A stretch of DNA of 64,000 nt from Gonapodya prolifera JEL478 (GCA_001574975.1 KQ965789.1:222565-286564); one strand, 5' to 3'; positions 24,546 to 40,843 are shown, numbered from the stretch's first letter. The notes: a model not told the origin generated them from the letters alone. Numbers and translations are program-made.

Positions 24546-25567
24546 TCACATGATAACACAGCGTGATTTCCCATATTCCTTCCCATGAGCTGCAAATCTG
24601 TGTTGAAGTCGTTGCAGTTGAAATTGCGCTTTGTCACTCCCTTGCTCTGCAGCCTTTGTCCACCAAAACACTGCCATTCTGTGGTGCTTTTCCACTCCAT
24701 TACCATTATTGTAGCAATCTCCAAGATTATGTTGTGCATCTGCATACCCTTGCTCTGCAGCCTTGGTCCACCAAAACTCTGCCTTTTTAGAGTCTCTTTC
24801 CACCCATTCTCCATTGAAGTAGCAAATTCCAAGATTATTCTGTGCATCGGCATCCCCTTGCTTTGCGGCTTTGATCCACCAAAACACAGCCAATTTGTGG
24901 TCCCTTTCTGCCCCTTCTCCCCTGTAGTAGCAAAGTCCAAGATAGTTCTGTGCATCAACCTTTCCTTGCTCTGCGGCCTTGGTCCACCAAAACATTTGTA
25001 GTCCCTTTCTACCCATTTGCCAATGCAGTAGAAAAGTGCAAGATTGTTCTGTGCATCGGCATCCCGTTGCTCCGCTGCTTTTATCCACCAAAACACTGCC
25101 ATTTTCTGGTCGTTTTCCACCCCTGTTCCGTTATAGTAGCAAAGTCCAAGATTATGCTGTGCCTTAGCATGCCCTTGCTTTGCAGCCTTGGTGTAGTACG
25201 ACGCAGATTCAGAAAGATCCTTAGAATCCACCCCCAATCCTCGAGCATAAAACATTGCAATTTGAAAGAGCGCTTCCGGATGATCAAAATTTGCAGCAGC
25301 TGTGCTACAACGAGTGGTTCCAGACAGTGTATCATGAGGTACCCGAGTTGCGCCGCAACTACAACCCTCCGGCGGTTGATGTTCGAAACAGTAAAACTGT
25401 CTTCCGGAGCGATTCGACGGAAAAGCGTACAAACGATTCCGATCCCGGAAGGATTGGTGAGGCGGTGATGCCTGGCGAAGGGCGAAGGCAACCTGACAAC
25501 CGCAATCGCGAACACCGGCGACTGATTGCGGGGAGTTCTGAGAAGAATGCGGTTTGCAGATTGGCAA
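24546..25567 (-). pseudogene. Sel1-like repeat protein with a 7-nt deletion
   Basis: Sel1 repeats (about 36 aa, TPR-like) run through the gene: YYTKAAKQGHAKAQHNLGLC, FWWIKAAEQRDADAQNNLA, FWWTKAAEQGKVDAQNYLG, WIKAAKQGDADAQNNLGIC, WTKAAEQGYADAQHNLGDC and a final WTKAAEQGSDKAQFQL. About seven units are present. The first half and second half lie in different frames. Alignment of repeat DNA shows the unit at 24990-25006 is 7 nt shorter than its neighbours in the linker before FWW, which moves the frame. No in-frame ATG precedes the repeats within the open frame, so the true start may be in a lost exon. Sel1 proteins act as adaptors; the partner is unknown. Confidence 0.78.
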
Positions 25568-25770
25568 CTTGACGATCCTTATATAGAGGGCCGGAAAGAA
25601 AGACGGCGGTCTATTTTCATTTTCACGGAATAGACGTTTGACTTTCGGAGTTCACTCATCCCTACCCGAACTGCGCTCCTTCATGCATCTGTCACGTTCA
25701 GATCCAGTTCTCATTCCGATGAATTACATACAGTACATAAATGAAATTACAATCCGCAACGGATGCTCAT

Positions 25771-28021
<2,251 letters not shown>

Positions 28022-28585
28022 GGCGAGGAGTGGCGCAGTTAAGCGAGAGTCGGTCTGTCTACTTTACAACTGAGCGGCAGTAAGAAAGAAACGTCGGGAA
28101 GCAAATGTGCCGTGTTGCCGGACCCGGGGCCAACCACAGCACGGGGCGGGAAATCCGTCAGCCCCTGCGAAAGGCGGGGACATGCCGTGACATACATTGC
28201 GCAGGATTCGAGAGACTTGAACCTCCATTCAATCGTAATCCTAGCCTTCATATTGTCGCCTGTCTCCCTGCTGGACGTACTCCTGAATAGGGTACCGACG
28301 AACTTCTCATGCCCGACTCGACGTCGTTAGAGGACAAGCCGCACAGTTCTAAACAATTAGCATGCAGAGGTAAAAAGAAGTGCTGACACATTTCTGTTTC
28401 ACTTCGCAGTGGGACAGCATGGTAACAGTCGTGATCCTCTTCTTAATTCTGAAAAAAAAGAAGGTATATAAAATCGATGATGAATCGCGAATACACAGTC
28501 CGTAAGATGTCATCCAGTCAAAGGTGGTGAAAAGGGGATCACTCATGTCAGTCATACATATTCGCAAAATAATGCGCGGCCAGCA
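28022..28585. other. Intergenic region upstream of the SCOT gene
   Basis: The gap lies between the SCOT start and the ICMT stop, both on the minus strand. It should hold the SCOT promoter. No gene or RNA fold is evident. Confidence 0.45.
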
Positions 28586-29829
28586 TCATACGAAGGGAAT
28601 GCACACCCAAGTCCGTTTCCTGTACTGAACGTACTCCTCCCCAAAGAAACTGATGAGCGTGTCCTCCTCATACTCTATCCGGTCCTTGAAGAAGTGTCGC
28701 AACGCAATCGAAAACACGACTGCCGAAACTGGGTTGACCAGCATAACCTGGGTTCCTGAGGCCCAGAAAAAGAACCCAGTGTAAGACGGATGTCGAAATT
28801 TGGCATAGATGCCAGTGGTAACGATGACGTGGTCCGCTTTCCGGACGTATTGGATGTGGTGGTTGAAGTTGGATCCCGCAGTGTACATTGCGAGCGTACG
28901 GAGAGTTTGCCCAAAGATTACCAGAACGAGTCCTGAAACGTTGATATGGCATTCGTTTGTGGAAGAGATAGTACTTGCGACCCGTACGAACCGAACCACG
29001 AAACGTAACCCCATCGATTCCACGTTGCTCCGAAGAGATATTGCTCCAAGGCGAATTCCACTATTCCCCCAAATACCGCTGCAAAGTATTCCTTTGAGTG
29101 GTTTAGGAGGAAGGCTAGGAGGCAATTGCGAGTCATTCAATTTTCTCCAGCGGCCGGCACACCAGTTGACAGCTCGTACTTACAGTCCAGCGACACGGTT
29201 GCCCTGTTATACGTCGCCGTAGTCACATATTCCAACAAATGGAAAACGCTCATGGCGAACATGTAGGCTCCGAAAGGCGCGAATCCGTGCATATCCCATG
29301 GGCGCGGCATACTGGCGCACACGATCCACACAACCGTCATGATGCCCGCTCCTCCGACACAGCCAAGGAAGTATGAGATGAGGGCGACGTTCTCGGGAAG
29401 ATGGTCCCACGCGCCAGAGAGAATTGAGGTCGATTTTCGGAGGCGAAGTGGTGTCTTCATGGGAGTGCGAGAGAGCGGAGAGGAGACTGATAGGGGCGAT
29501 GAAACATTCTCCACGCCAGGTCTCGATGGCCGAGACGGAGAATTGTCCATCACGTCGGTGTCCTCGAATCCAAGTCGTCGTCGAACTTTTTCGCTCACAA
29601 CAGGGAACTTGTCAACCCCTTCCACATCACCATCGTCCAGAGCGCCTAAGCTCATCATATTGCTCCCTGCGCCGTTCGTCTGTGTCTTGCGCTCGGGTGG
29701 GACAGAATCGGCGGGGCTTTGAGCGGCGCCGGCGGATGGGGTGACAGCGAATGCAGTGGTAGAGTCGTCGTCGTCCTCTAAAGCATCGAGATCCTCTGGG
29801 CTTAGATTGAGGGGATTATTGTTGGTCAT
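28586..29829 (-). CDS. STE14: Isoprenylcysteine carboxyl methyltransferase (Ste14 type)
   Basis: This ER membrane enzyme methylates the C-terminal prenylcysteine of Ras, Rho and mating-factor CaaX proteins. Three exons, 29829-29184, 29114-28992 and 28932-28586, give 1116 nt (371 aa). An alternative ATG lies 10 codons upstream (29859). An acidic Ser-rich cytosolic leader of about 120 residues, longer than usual, is followed by membrane spans (ISYFLGCVGGAGIMTVVWIV and GAYMFAMSVFHLLEY). The catalytic half is diagnostic: FLLNHSKEYFAAVFGGIVEF, GQTLRTLAMYTAGSNFNHHI, GIYAKFRHPSYTGFFFWA and FFKDRIEYEEDTLISFFG. The stop follows TWVCIPFV. Secure. Confidence 0.94.
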
Positions 29830-29880
29830 AATGTTTTTCAACTTCTCTACAATAACCATTCAAAGTCTATAAAACAATTC

Positions 29881-30657
29881 CTAAAATTCGTTTTTTGCAA
29901 ACCTCTCCAGTGCAGCTTTTACTCTGGGCGTCGCCCATACCGCCTTCCATAGATTTTGTGAGTTCTGGGAAGCGCTTCTCCTCTTCGGTACGCGCAATCG
30001 GAGTTTCGTTTAGTGTTTGGAAAGTGTAGAAGTCGGCGATGGTAATTTGTTCGCCGAGAATGTAGGGTCCTTCGCAATGGAACGGGTTGAACTTAATGAC
30101 ATTTTCAACAGCCGTCAATTGAGACTTTCCGTGCAATTGGGTAATCAGAACTCAGAAGTGCAACTTACGTTTCGGTAAGGCGCCAGTGCGCCCTCCAATC
30201 CTGGTTCAGGTCCAGCAAATTGTCGATGACCAGCGCTTTCTCGGGATTTTCGGTGGGGTAGTAGGACTGAGCGACCTTTCTTGCGATATATCGGAGCGCG
30301 TCGTGATGTTGCCCAATACTTTTCCGTCGGGAAGGAAAACAACGGGAAGAGTTCCGAAGTTTTGATGGAGACCTGATTAAAAGGGAGAGATACGTTCTTT
30401 CTACTGAGTTCTGGGTCACCCGGGTCCGAAAACAGACAGAATTTGCTCACTCTCTATTGCCGGCTTTCCTTTTGTGGGCCATTCCTCGTGTGGTCCAACG
30501 TCTACGTTCTCGGAAGGTACATCCAAATCCGCAAGGAGGAGTCTGAGGTTGTTACCACGGGAAATTGAGACCCGCTGCAGGTTTGAGTCAGTCTAGAGTT
30601 GATTCTCACCCAAAACTTCACTTGAACGGGGCCACCAAACGGATTCGCCGTTGCCAT
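29881..30657 (-). pseudogene. Sigma-like glutathione S-transferase with two frame breaks
   Basis: The ATG at 30657 (MATANPFGGPVQVKFW) leads through an intron to RGNNLRLLLADLDVPSENVD and EEWPTKGKPAIE, then FGTLPVVFLPDGK, a canonical GST thioredoxin fold. Near 30315-30325 the frame breaks; the continuing helix HDALRYIARKVAQSYYPT lies one frame over, as if one base were lost. After an intron the C-terminal domain reads GPYILGEQITIADFYTF and RFPELTK. Near 29950 a second break shifts to AVWATPRVKAALERFAKNEF and a stop at 29883-29881. A 44-nt GT-AG segment over the first break would restore frame but would delete a conserved helix. Either a recent pseudogene or indel errors. Confidence 0.7.
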
Positions 30658-30928
30658 GGTTGAGATGCAGGAGAAATCGAGGAGGAATTGGCAAGCCGAC
30701 GGGTCTTCACCTTTTATTGTGGCGGAATGATCATCTGCCGACATCGATCAAGGAGATTATTGCATAATATAAGCATAAATAAATGACGACGGTTTCAACG
30801 CTCGATTGCAGCATCAATATTCAATTAGAGCTCATATTTTTTGGGGGAATTTCTGCCTGATGAGAATAGAGTGACTCATGTTGGTCCACGCTTTGCGGCT
30901 GCGGTTTCTCCTTTCAAACTCGGACGAA

Positions 30929-33145
<2,217 letters not shown>

Positions 33146-34224
33146 GGTGTGGACACGGGGCAGCTTGATTTCATTAGTTTTATATCACAGTAAACGAGTC
33201 GCCAGATGAGTCGCATCACCAACAGGGCTCGCCGCTCGGTCGCTCGGTTGAGTGCTATTGTTTTGCAATACCCTTCGCCGTTGAGCCGGTAACGGCTATC
33301 TCAAATTTAACCAGCGACATCAATAAAGACAATCAGGTTTGCATTGGTGTTGGAAGCGCGACTATCATGTAGTTCTAGAAGGAAAGTAGGTCGGAGTCTC
33401 ACAGCGCGCAGCCTTGTCTCAACTCTGCCTTCACCGACTGAAAGACAGTTATGTTCTTGAGCTAAGCAGTCGATAGACAACCGTCTCAGGAATCGATTCC
33501 CGTGGCTTCGACATTGGGCAGAAAGACGTCATTGGACGAGGATCAGTGAGAGCATTGCGGTGAGCATAATTGCAACCCCGGCCATTGCTGTTTGTGAGGG
33601 TCGTTGGATCAGCCTGCAGACCGGGGCGTTGATTAGAAAGTCGAGTCCCGAAATGGTGCACCAACTCTCCAAATGCTGTGACATCATATTCTTGGAGGTC
33701 TTTCTACTTCACATTGTGACGGATTCTGAAGCACGCACACGCAGAAGATGTAAGATGAGTCGAGAAGTCAAAGAACATAACCAAAATCGACCGCACTTCC
33801 TTAGGACAACCGAGGAATGGGCGACATGGATCACCTCGTACGGACAGTTAACGTCTTTGTAAATCCCTTCTACTGGTTGGCCGAAAATTTAAAAAGGGAC
33901 AGCTCTACACTCGTAGAAGAGCACAAAAGACCCCATTCCGTCTTTTCAAGCCAATACCAGCATGAATCCGTTGGGAAAAGCGTCCCGCTCTCGCAGCACT
34001 TGTTTTGCTAGTGCGAGACAGTCCAAGGAAGTCTCGATGTCCCTATGAGTGGGAGTACACCAAAGCCCAGTCGTGACAAACGCTCTTTCCTTGACCGGAA
34101 TCGATAGGAAGAGGCACCGGGGAAATCGTAATGAGGAGATACACCAAAGTGATCAGAAAAAGACCAGAAGCTGGGCCGGAGGGTTGGCTGGTCGCAAATG
34201 TGATGCGTGTATATTGCTAAGCTA
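33146..34224. other. Gene-free, repeat-bearing flank of the Ulp1-like gene
   Basis: No intact gene is supported. The interval contains the left copy of a diverged direct repeat (33426-33953). A minus-strand frame inside it reads LDFLINAPVCRLIQRPSQTA and a hydrophobic MAGVAIMLTAMLSLILV, which may be a relic of a membrane protein. Confidence 0.4.
33426..33953 (+). repeat. Diverged direct repeat, left copy
   Basis: About 530 bp matches the segment at 36393-36895 in the same orientation. Aligned landmarks include gactgaaagacat/gactgaaagacag, accgtctcag, tgattgcaag/taattgcaac, caactctcc, aaagaacat, ttaggacaaccga and aatcccttctactgg. Indels are frequent, so this is an old duplication. Confidence 0.75.
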
Positions 34225-35054
34225 TCACGCAGGTAATATAAGCGTTTTTGCAAGAAGCTCATATCTCATTCGTCTTCGAAGGACCCGTATGTCTGATTGG
34301 TCGAATCGGAAGGCAAAAACACCGCGAGACAGATGCTCCGCGAACACGCAAGCAAATAATCCACAGTCATAGTCATTGTCTTGGCGAGGAACAGTCTTTG
34401 CGGTGGCAAGAAATTGGAGATCACTGACGGATAGTTCACTCAGAATCGGCGAACTCACAAACGCGAGGACCAACTTCCACCGTCTTGAGCTTTTATGCGG
34501 TAAGCTGACGTTGACATTGTTGACCTTGCAAAGGCGTTCGAGAAATTTGGCCACATGCTGGTCGATACACTAGTCGTCAGAACTTGAAGCATCATTGGAA
34601 TCATTGTAGATATTGGCTCACGTTCATGTATTCAACGCTAACTTCCTTAAAGAGTGAATCATATCGTACAACTTCGTTCTTTTTTGGAAAAATTACGATC
34701 ATTGACCAATGCTTTTCAGGCTCCAAATGTAGGGGCACACGCTGCCGAAGACATCACCCTTATCCACGGTCGATTCCAGATCAGATTACTGCAATCGACG
34801 TATTATAACTTGTTCACGCACCTTCGCAGCCCACTTTTTGATAGCGTCAAAGCCCTCTTTCATGTATTTGGGGAGAAAGAAAGTGCTGAACATAACGACC
34901 TTGGCGCTTTCTCTCGTCGAGTAACATCTTTCAACAGTTAGCGCCAGATATGCGTTAACAGCCTATTCAAGTAAAATCGGGTGACGAAAACTTAGAGCTC
35001 AAGAATTCAGTGCAAACCAACAGATGTTACTTCGTCATCCAAGTGATACAAATC
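34225..35054 (-). CDS. Ulp1-like (C48) cysteine protease, 5' end unresolved
   Basis: Four phase-0 exons, 35054-35031, 34962-34822, 34741-34622 and 34569-34225, read as one protease domain of 209 codons. The marks are HLDDE followed by AVNAYLALTVERCYS, KVVMFSTFFLPKYMKEGFDA, the catalytic His in PEKHWSMIVIFP, the Asp in VRYDSLFKEV, the oxyanion Gln in VPRQDNDYDCG and the Cys in the same motif, then LFACVFAEHLSRG. All four active-site residues are present. Ulp1 proteases remove SUMO or related modifiers, but fungi also carry them inside or near transposons. A minus-strand open frame at 35473-35027 may belong to the 5' part, but no join is convincing. The gene is probably partial or a relic. Confidence 0.75.
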
Positions 35055-37332
35055 CTGTCCAATTTAATCAATTGCTTCGATAAAAGTACGGTCATCAGAA
35101 AAGGGACACCTTCGTTATCTGAGTTCCCGTCGTGAAGGTCGAGACGAGACAGGGGTGCGCGCCTGATCAGAATCCGATTGATAGTACATAACGGATCATC
35201 AGCCGAGGAAAGCCGTGACAACACCTTTTGAGGTGGTAATAGTGCTCGAATACTGAACCAATTGAGCGACATCGACCTTCGAAACATATGAATGAGGTTT
35301 GTGCGTCGGAGAGGGGTTCGAAAGGCCTGTAGTCTCTCCAGTGCTATGCCTTCGAGGTCTTTCCAAAGTCTCTCAAACGTGATGGTAATAAAGTTGATAG
35401 GTTTACAAGCAAGGACCCAAGGAGCAAACGGCTTGTTCGTGGTCGTCAATCTGGCAGAAATGCATCGTACCATGGTTTCCTGTAGTCACAAAGCGGGTAA
35501 TAATCATGATTATCATAGAGCTCACCGAGACGTGTCAAAACGACAACGTAATAGCTCCGCAAGCAGACGGGACTCGCGTATCACACCAAAACACTATGGA
35601 GTACTCCGTGCGACCAGGGTATGGAGCCACGGGAAGATAGCAAAAGCCTTGGACAGATGTAATCGGCATCTCGTAGAGTGGTGCTGTAGGTGTGCGAAAC
35701 CCGGAAATCCATTCAGCACAAATAGTACTTTGAAACGGGAAATTGTGCCTTGCCGTCATTTCTACCGAGGAAGCGAAAAGACACAGGAGCTCTAAGAAGC
35801 CATTCTTCCATTTCCTCTTTGGAGGAGAAGTCGATGGTGCGTTGGACCAGTAATTTCCCATCGGCTTTGAAATTCTCCTGAACGATATTTCATGTTTGGA
35901 AAGCGAAGAGCGCCACCTTTCATGAAGCGAGCACACCTGTAAGTTCCTGTACTTCGTCCGCGCAACGTACCCCCATGTCCTCATCTCCAACCCAGATGCC
36001 GGGACCGCAGGTAATTGGGGAGATTGTCCACTTGATCCCGAGACGATGCCAATGCTCGGTGCTTCGTCGTTGTCTGTACCGATGCGATGCGATCCAAGAC
36101 AAGAGATGGGAACGACTTTCGTCCGGAGAAGTGGTTCGAAGACTCACCGCTGATAACAATTTCCTCTATTGTGTCGGGATTGGACTCAGAAGCGGTCGCT
36201 GGAAAACAACGAGACGTCGAATGATATGAGTTTCTTCATTGAAAAGCGTAAGAATGATGTCGCGGTCAGTCCCACATGAATTGATGGACATAGCGTCGGC
36301 GTCTTTCTCGGCGGAATCAACGGTTTGCAGAGACACGGGAGGGGTGGAGACGAGCAGACAGCATCGGTATTTCTGTGACTCCTTTCGCCTGCACCCGACT
36401 GAAAGACATTCCCGTTCGCTGGTCGCCACGCAGAGGACTAAGCTCAGTAGACCGTGGATAACCGTCTCAGAAGACGATCCTGGTGGCTTTCATTGGGGAG
36501 AGTGGAGCTTCGTTCACGAACATCAGAGTTGGCGGTGAGTATGATTGCAAGATAGGCCGTTATTGTTGTTGAGGGTGATTGCTGCAGCCCACATACCAAC
36601 GACGGACCAGAAACTCGGGTTCCGATATGTTGCATCAACTCTCCGAAGGCTGTGTCATTCGTTTCTAGGTCTTCCCACCTATGAGCCGGGTATTCGCAGG
36701 GATTCTAAAGCCCGCCCGGGCACGAGCAGAATCGAGGAGGTTAAAGAACATTACCGGAATCGACTGCAATTCCCTAGGACAACCGACGAATGGCCGACGT
36801 GGATCGCCGTCGACTGATCGTGACCTGCTTTGTGAATCCCTTCTACTGGTCGGCCGAAATCGTCAAACGGACGGCTGCACACTCAGATTAGGACGCAAGT
36901 GATTTCTCTCTGTCCTCCGAGCCGATGTCTGTGCGATTCCATTGGGCATGGACCACACGTTCCTGTTTAAGACTTCGGTTTGCAGGAATCCGAGAAGCCC
37001 GGCGATTGCACAATATTGAAAGGGAGCAATAGAAATGTGTTTCGTGTAGTGACTCGGAGCTGCTTTCGTGGCGAAGATCCATTCCTGTGTCGGAATGGAA
37101 GCGAAAGATATGTACCGGAAAAACTTGCGACCCGCTCCCCGAAGTCATGAAATGCTCTGGATTGGATCGTTCAACGAGGATATGTATTCCGTCTTCGCAT
37201 TTTCGATTCTTCATTTCAAAAGATATACAGTCTATTGTTAGCTAGAATACAGTTCGACTCATAACATTATCACGACTGTATGATCCTCCACGACGACGGG
37301 AACCCCGAGGCCACGCCTGCATATTACCACCT
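35055..37332. other. Unassigned repeat-rich island
   Basis: Minus-strand open frames at 35473-35027, 35990-35535, 36159-35920 and 36429-36166 are longer than expected by chance but share no recognisable domain. One reads FRRSMSLNWFSIRALLPPQK, another KWTISPITCGPGIWVGDED. They may be eroded exons of the Ulp1-like gene or of a mobile element. The right copy of the direct repeat (36393-36895) closes the island. Confidence 0.35.
36393..36895 (+). repeat. Diverged direct repeat, right copy
   Basis: This copy pairs with 33426-33953 in direct orientation, about 3 kb away. The two copies flank the Ulp1-like gene and its upstream frames. Confidence 0.75.
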
Positions 37333-39379
37333 CTACAGGACCTCAACGACAACATTGTTACTCTTCCCCGTCCTGAGCACGATGACTCGCCCGCCGATCA
37401 AGTCTGTGTCCGTGATGCGCCGCGTCTCGTCGGTGCATTTGGTGTCATTGATGTACAACCCGCCAGAGGTGAGGAGTTTGAGAGCTTGGGCTGACAGCAA
37501 GGAGTTTGTCAGTTCGCGAACCTCGAGTGCCTTTCCCCCCGCCGCATTAAGAAGTGGCCAGTCAACTCACTTTTCGACTTTGCGACCCCGGCGCTTGCCG
37601 CGACCCGCACCACTTCCTGTCCCACCACCGCCTCCTTCTGCAAGCGGGCCAGTCGCGGATCATTCTCGAAGGCGGCCAGGATGTCCTCAGGCGGGAAGGA
37701 CGTCAACGGGGTTGCGATCCCGTCGGCATCAGTCTGAGTGGAGTCAAATAGCAGACGCGTTTTGAGAAGAGCAGCACGGAGGGCAGTAGCTGGGTGGGGA
37801 AGGGGGTCGGGCGGCAGTGTGAGTGACGTCGACGATGTGCGCAGCACTTCGAGATTTTGAAAAACGACTTACGTCCATGCACCATTTCTGTGACTTCGGC
37901 TGCGAGAGTGCGTTGTGGTAGGTGTAGGTTGGGTGCTTTCTAGTGTTGTGGATCGGATTTTAGATCACCAGGGGGAAGCTTGCGTGTATGTTCATAAGGA
38001 TAAACTCACCGCGTGTTCAGCCATGACCTCTTCGATCTCACTTAGTGGTAAGAATGTGAAATACTTGAGGTACCGTTCCACTTCCGAGTCTGGCGTGCGG
38101 CGGAAGAACTGTCGACATGACATGGTCACATTCCCTCCAAGGAGCGAACAGTCCCACTGCACGTTCATCTCACCTGGTAGAAATCAAAATGGCTGACCAT
38201 GTTGCTATCAAGCCAAACAGCGTTGCCGGCGCTCTTTCCGAACTTTTCGCCGGTTGCGGTTGTGACGAGGGGGAGGGTCACTCCCCAGGTTTCGTCGGTG
38301 TCGACACTCGGGGAAGAGGAGGAGTCGGCAGGTTTAGAGTGGGATGAAGACAGCGCGCGTTTGCGACGTATGAGTTCGACACCGGCAACAATGTTACCCC
38401 ACTGGTTGTTGTAGAAGGTGAGTTAAGTTCTGGTTCCTCACGTCAATCGAGACAATGAAGCAAGCTGCCTACCTGATCCGACCCTCCCATCTGCACTTTG
38501 ACCTTGATGGGCTGCGCTTCCGGGTCGTCCCGCTCCAACCCCGCGGCATTCATGTAGTAGAAATCGTACCCTTGGAGCAATTGGTACGAGAACTCGGTGA
38601 AGCTCAGCCCCTCGGCCTGGTCCATCCGGGACTTGACACTCTCGCGCGACAGCATAGTGCCTACACGTGCGTGTCGCCCAATGTCCCGCAGGAAGTCGAG
38701 AAAGGACATCTTGGAATGCCACGAGTGGTTGTTGGCGATCGTGAGGGTGGGGAGGTCCTCGGGAGGTTCGCCACCGCGAGAAAGGTGTTGGAGGGGGGTA
38801 CACGCGCCGTACTTTTTCCGCACAATGTGCCGCATACCCGTTGCTAGAAGGGATTGGAGCTGGTGTTCGATGCTGGCGGTGTTGAGCGCAAGTTGGGCGT
38901 GGTCGAGGAGGGGTCGCTCAGTGGAGCGGCCAGATGGGTCACCGATGGACGCTGTAGCACCACCAAGCTGCGGAACGAGCATTGAGTCTGTGAAGGAGGC
39001 GGGAGTTTGGCTAGGGAACTCACAAGTGCGACTATGGAATGCCCGCATCGCCAGAAATGGAGCAGTCCGACAATCTGGAGCAGATTTCCAACATGCAGCG
39101 AGCGTGCAGTTGGGTCAAAGCCGCAGTAGACGGGTGTGTCTGAGGACTGTGCGGCAGATGAGATACTTTCGCTGCATTGATAGAGGACGCGTCACACCAA
39201 CCGATACAGGCGTTCGAAGCCAGCAGTACGAAGGCGAGTGCTCACTTTGTTACTCCTTGAATCAAACCTCGCTCCTTCATCAACGTTACAGGGTCACTGT
39301 ACCGCTGAGAGATGGTGTCTTCCGATACATTCGAACTTTGCTTCTTGTATCCCCACACATGAAAGCCGCGTATCGTCAT
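37333..39379 (-). CDS. MSY1: Mitochondrial tyrosyl-tRNA synthetase
   Basis: This class I enzyme charges mitochondrial tRNA-Tyr. Eight exons, 39379-39246, 39171-39024, 38967-38473, 38401-38174, 38108-38010, 37939-37873, 37789-37571 and 37490-37333, give 1548 nt (515 aa). The N-terminus ends in [11 protein letters not shown]. Catalytic marks are [20 protein letters not shown] (the HIGH-like HVGN), [44 protein letters not shown] and the KFGKS signature. The anticodon region has [20 protein letters not shown] and [18 protein letters not shown]. The end is an S4 domain ([18 protein letters not shown]). The first ATG is tentative because the frame is open further upstream. Secure. Confidence 0.95.
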
Positions 39380-39673
39380 TCTGGATTGACCGTTCGCGTG
39401 ACGGAACGAACTTTCACGCGAGGTGTGAGCATAAATGCTTATTCGCCGTCGATTTGTTCTCCATCGGAGCTCGTGCAGCCCATTCGTTTTCACAGGCGAT
39501 TGCACCACGCAATACAGGACCGATAGGCCTTTCGTACGAGTTTTGGCACACACAACTCCACGTGTCCATATGCTCATAGTCGCCCCGACTCCGCCTGACG
39601 ATGGAATCAAGTTTTTGGGTGGACGTCCGTGACCACGGCAGGCAAATCTTTGAAGAATCAGACTCAGAAGTTT

Positions 39674-40648
39674 ATGGAGACGTCCACCACGCAAAGAATC
39701 CCGGGAACATCACTGACGATCGAACTCTACGAGGATCTTGAGGGTCGTCTTTTCCGGCCGCCAAATGGGACCTCTGACCACGATCAAACAAAATTGGAGG
39801 CTCGCATTGCCGGGAAAGTGTGGGAGGCAGCTCCAGCATTGGCGGTGAGGGGTGAGCGTTTGCTTTTACCTGCAAATGATGTCCAAAGACGACTTGATGC
39901 CTCCCGCTTTTCGTAGGATTACATCGTTTAGTGTCTGAACCACATAAATCATTCCGAGAACTCATTTTCATCATATACAGTACATGATCACGAGCCTTTT
40001 CGAATTTTGGAGCTTGGTGCGGGAACTGGATACCTGGGACTAGCCATCGCAAAGCTGTTGGAGGACCTCCAAAATAGCAATACTTTGGGAACAGCCCCAC
40101 TGAGGGACGTTGAAGTTGTTCTTACCGATCTAGATGCAGCAATTCCTCTTTTACAGCGGAATTTTGAGACAAATTTTCCTTCCGCGACCTTTGCCGTTGT
40201 CAACATACCCAGTAACGGAAAACTCACAGTACGAGCCGCTTCACTCGCATGGAGCTCAGCGATTCCAACGTGGTGCTCTTCTGTACGTTGGGATCTGGTA
40301 GTTGGATCTGACCTGGTGTACTGGCCTCGCCTTCATGGCCCGTTGAAGGACACTGTGCTCTCCAATTCGTCGATGATAACCAACGCCAGTAGTGCAGAAG
40401 TTCCCCCACCCATTCTTCTTGCTTCAAAGCTGCTCTCTGCCACAAAAGAGGACGGATTCTTTGATGGACTTGGAGTACAGTTCGCACTCACCATGCCTCC
40501 ACCTGACTGGACTGCATATTGGGAATAGAATGGGTACCGAGAAAGGGAAATCACGTTGCTTGAGGCACGGTGGAAGGGTCCTCAAGTGACAGAGAAGCAG
40601 TTTGATGAGACCGTAGAAGGGTGGCGGATTATGCAGATCGAGTTGTGA
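39674..40648 (+). CDS. METTL21-type lysine methyltransferase
   Basis: This is a seven-beta-strand SAM-dependent methyltransferase of the family that modifies lysines on chaperones and elongation factors. The first exon is 39674-39851; the second starts at 39981. SAM-site motifs are FRILELGAGTGYLGLAIA, EVVLTDLDAAIPLLQRNFET and WDLVVGSDLVYWPRL. At 40526-40528 a TAG interrupts the frame, yet the same frame continues with NGYREREITLLEARW to a stop at 40648. A 54-nt GT-AG intron (40475-40528, with a CTGAC branch site) removes the TAG and keeps frame, giving 263 aa; without it the protein ends at 241 aa. I favour the intron. The specific substrate cannot be assigned. Confidence 0.82.
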
Positions 40649-40843
40649 ACCGAAATTTTGTGGGGTGATTTGTAGACACCGACGGACGTAATCCCACGCA
40701 ATGTACACCAGAAACTACATATATGTGGACCAGGTGATTGTAATACATGGGCGCAAAAAGGCCCCGAATCTTCAAACAATAATCGAAGGAGAAGAGCCGG
40801 AGTTTCGTTGCGAAGACCACAGCCTTCTTGCCTTCCCTCTCGA

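Noticed and set aside
33485-33505. tRNA-like aatcgattccc motif
   Set aside because: No matching acceptor stem or A box could be found around it.
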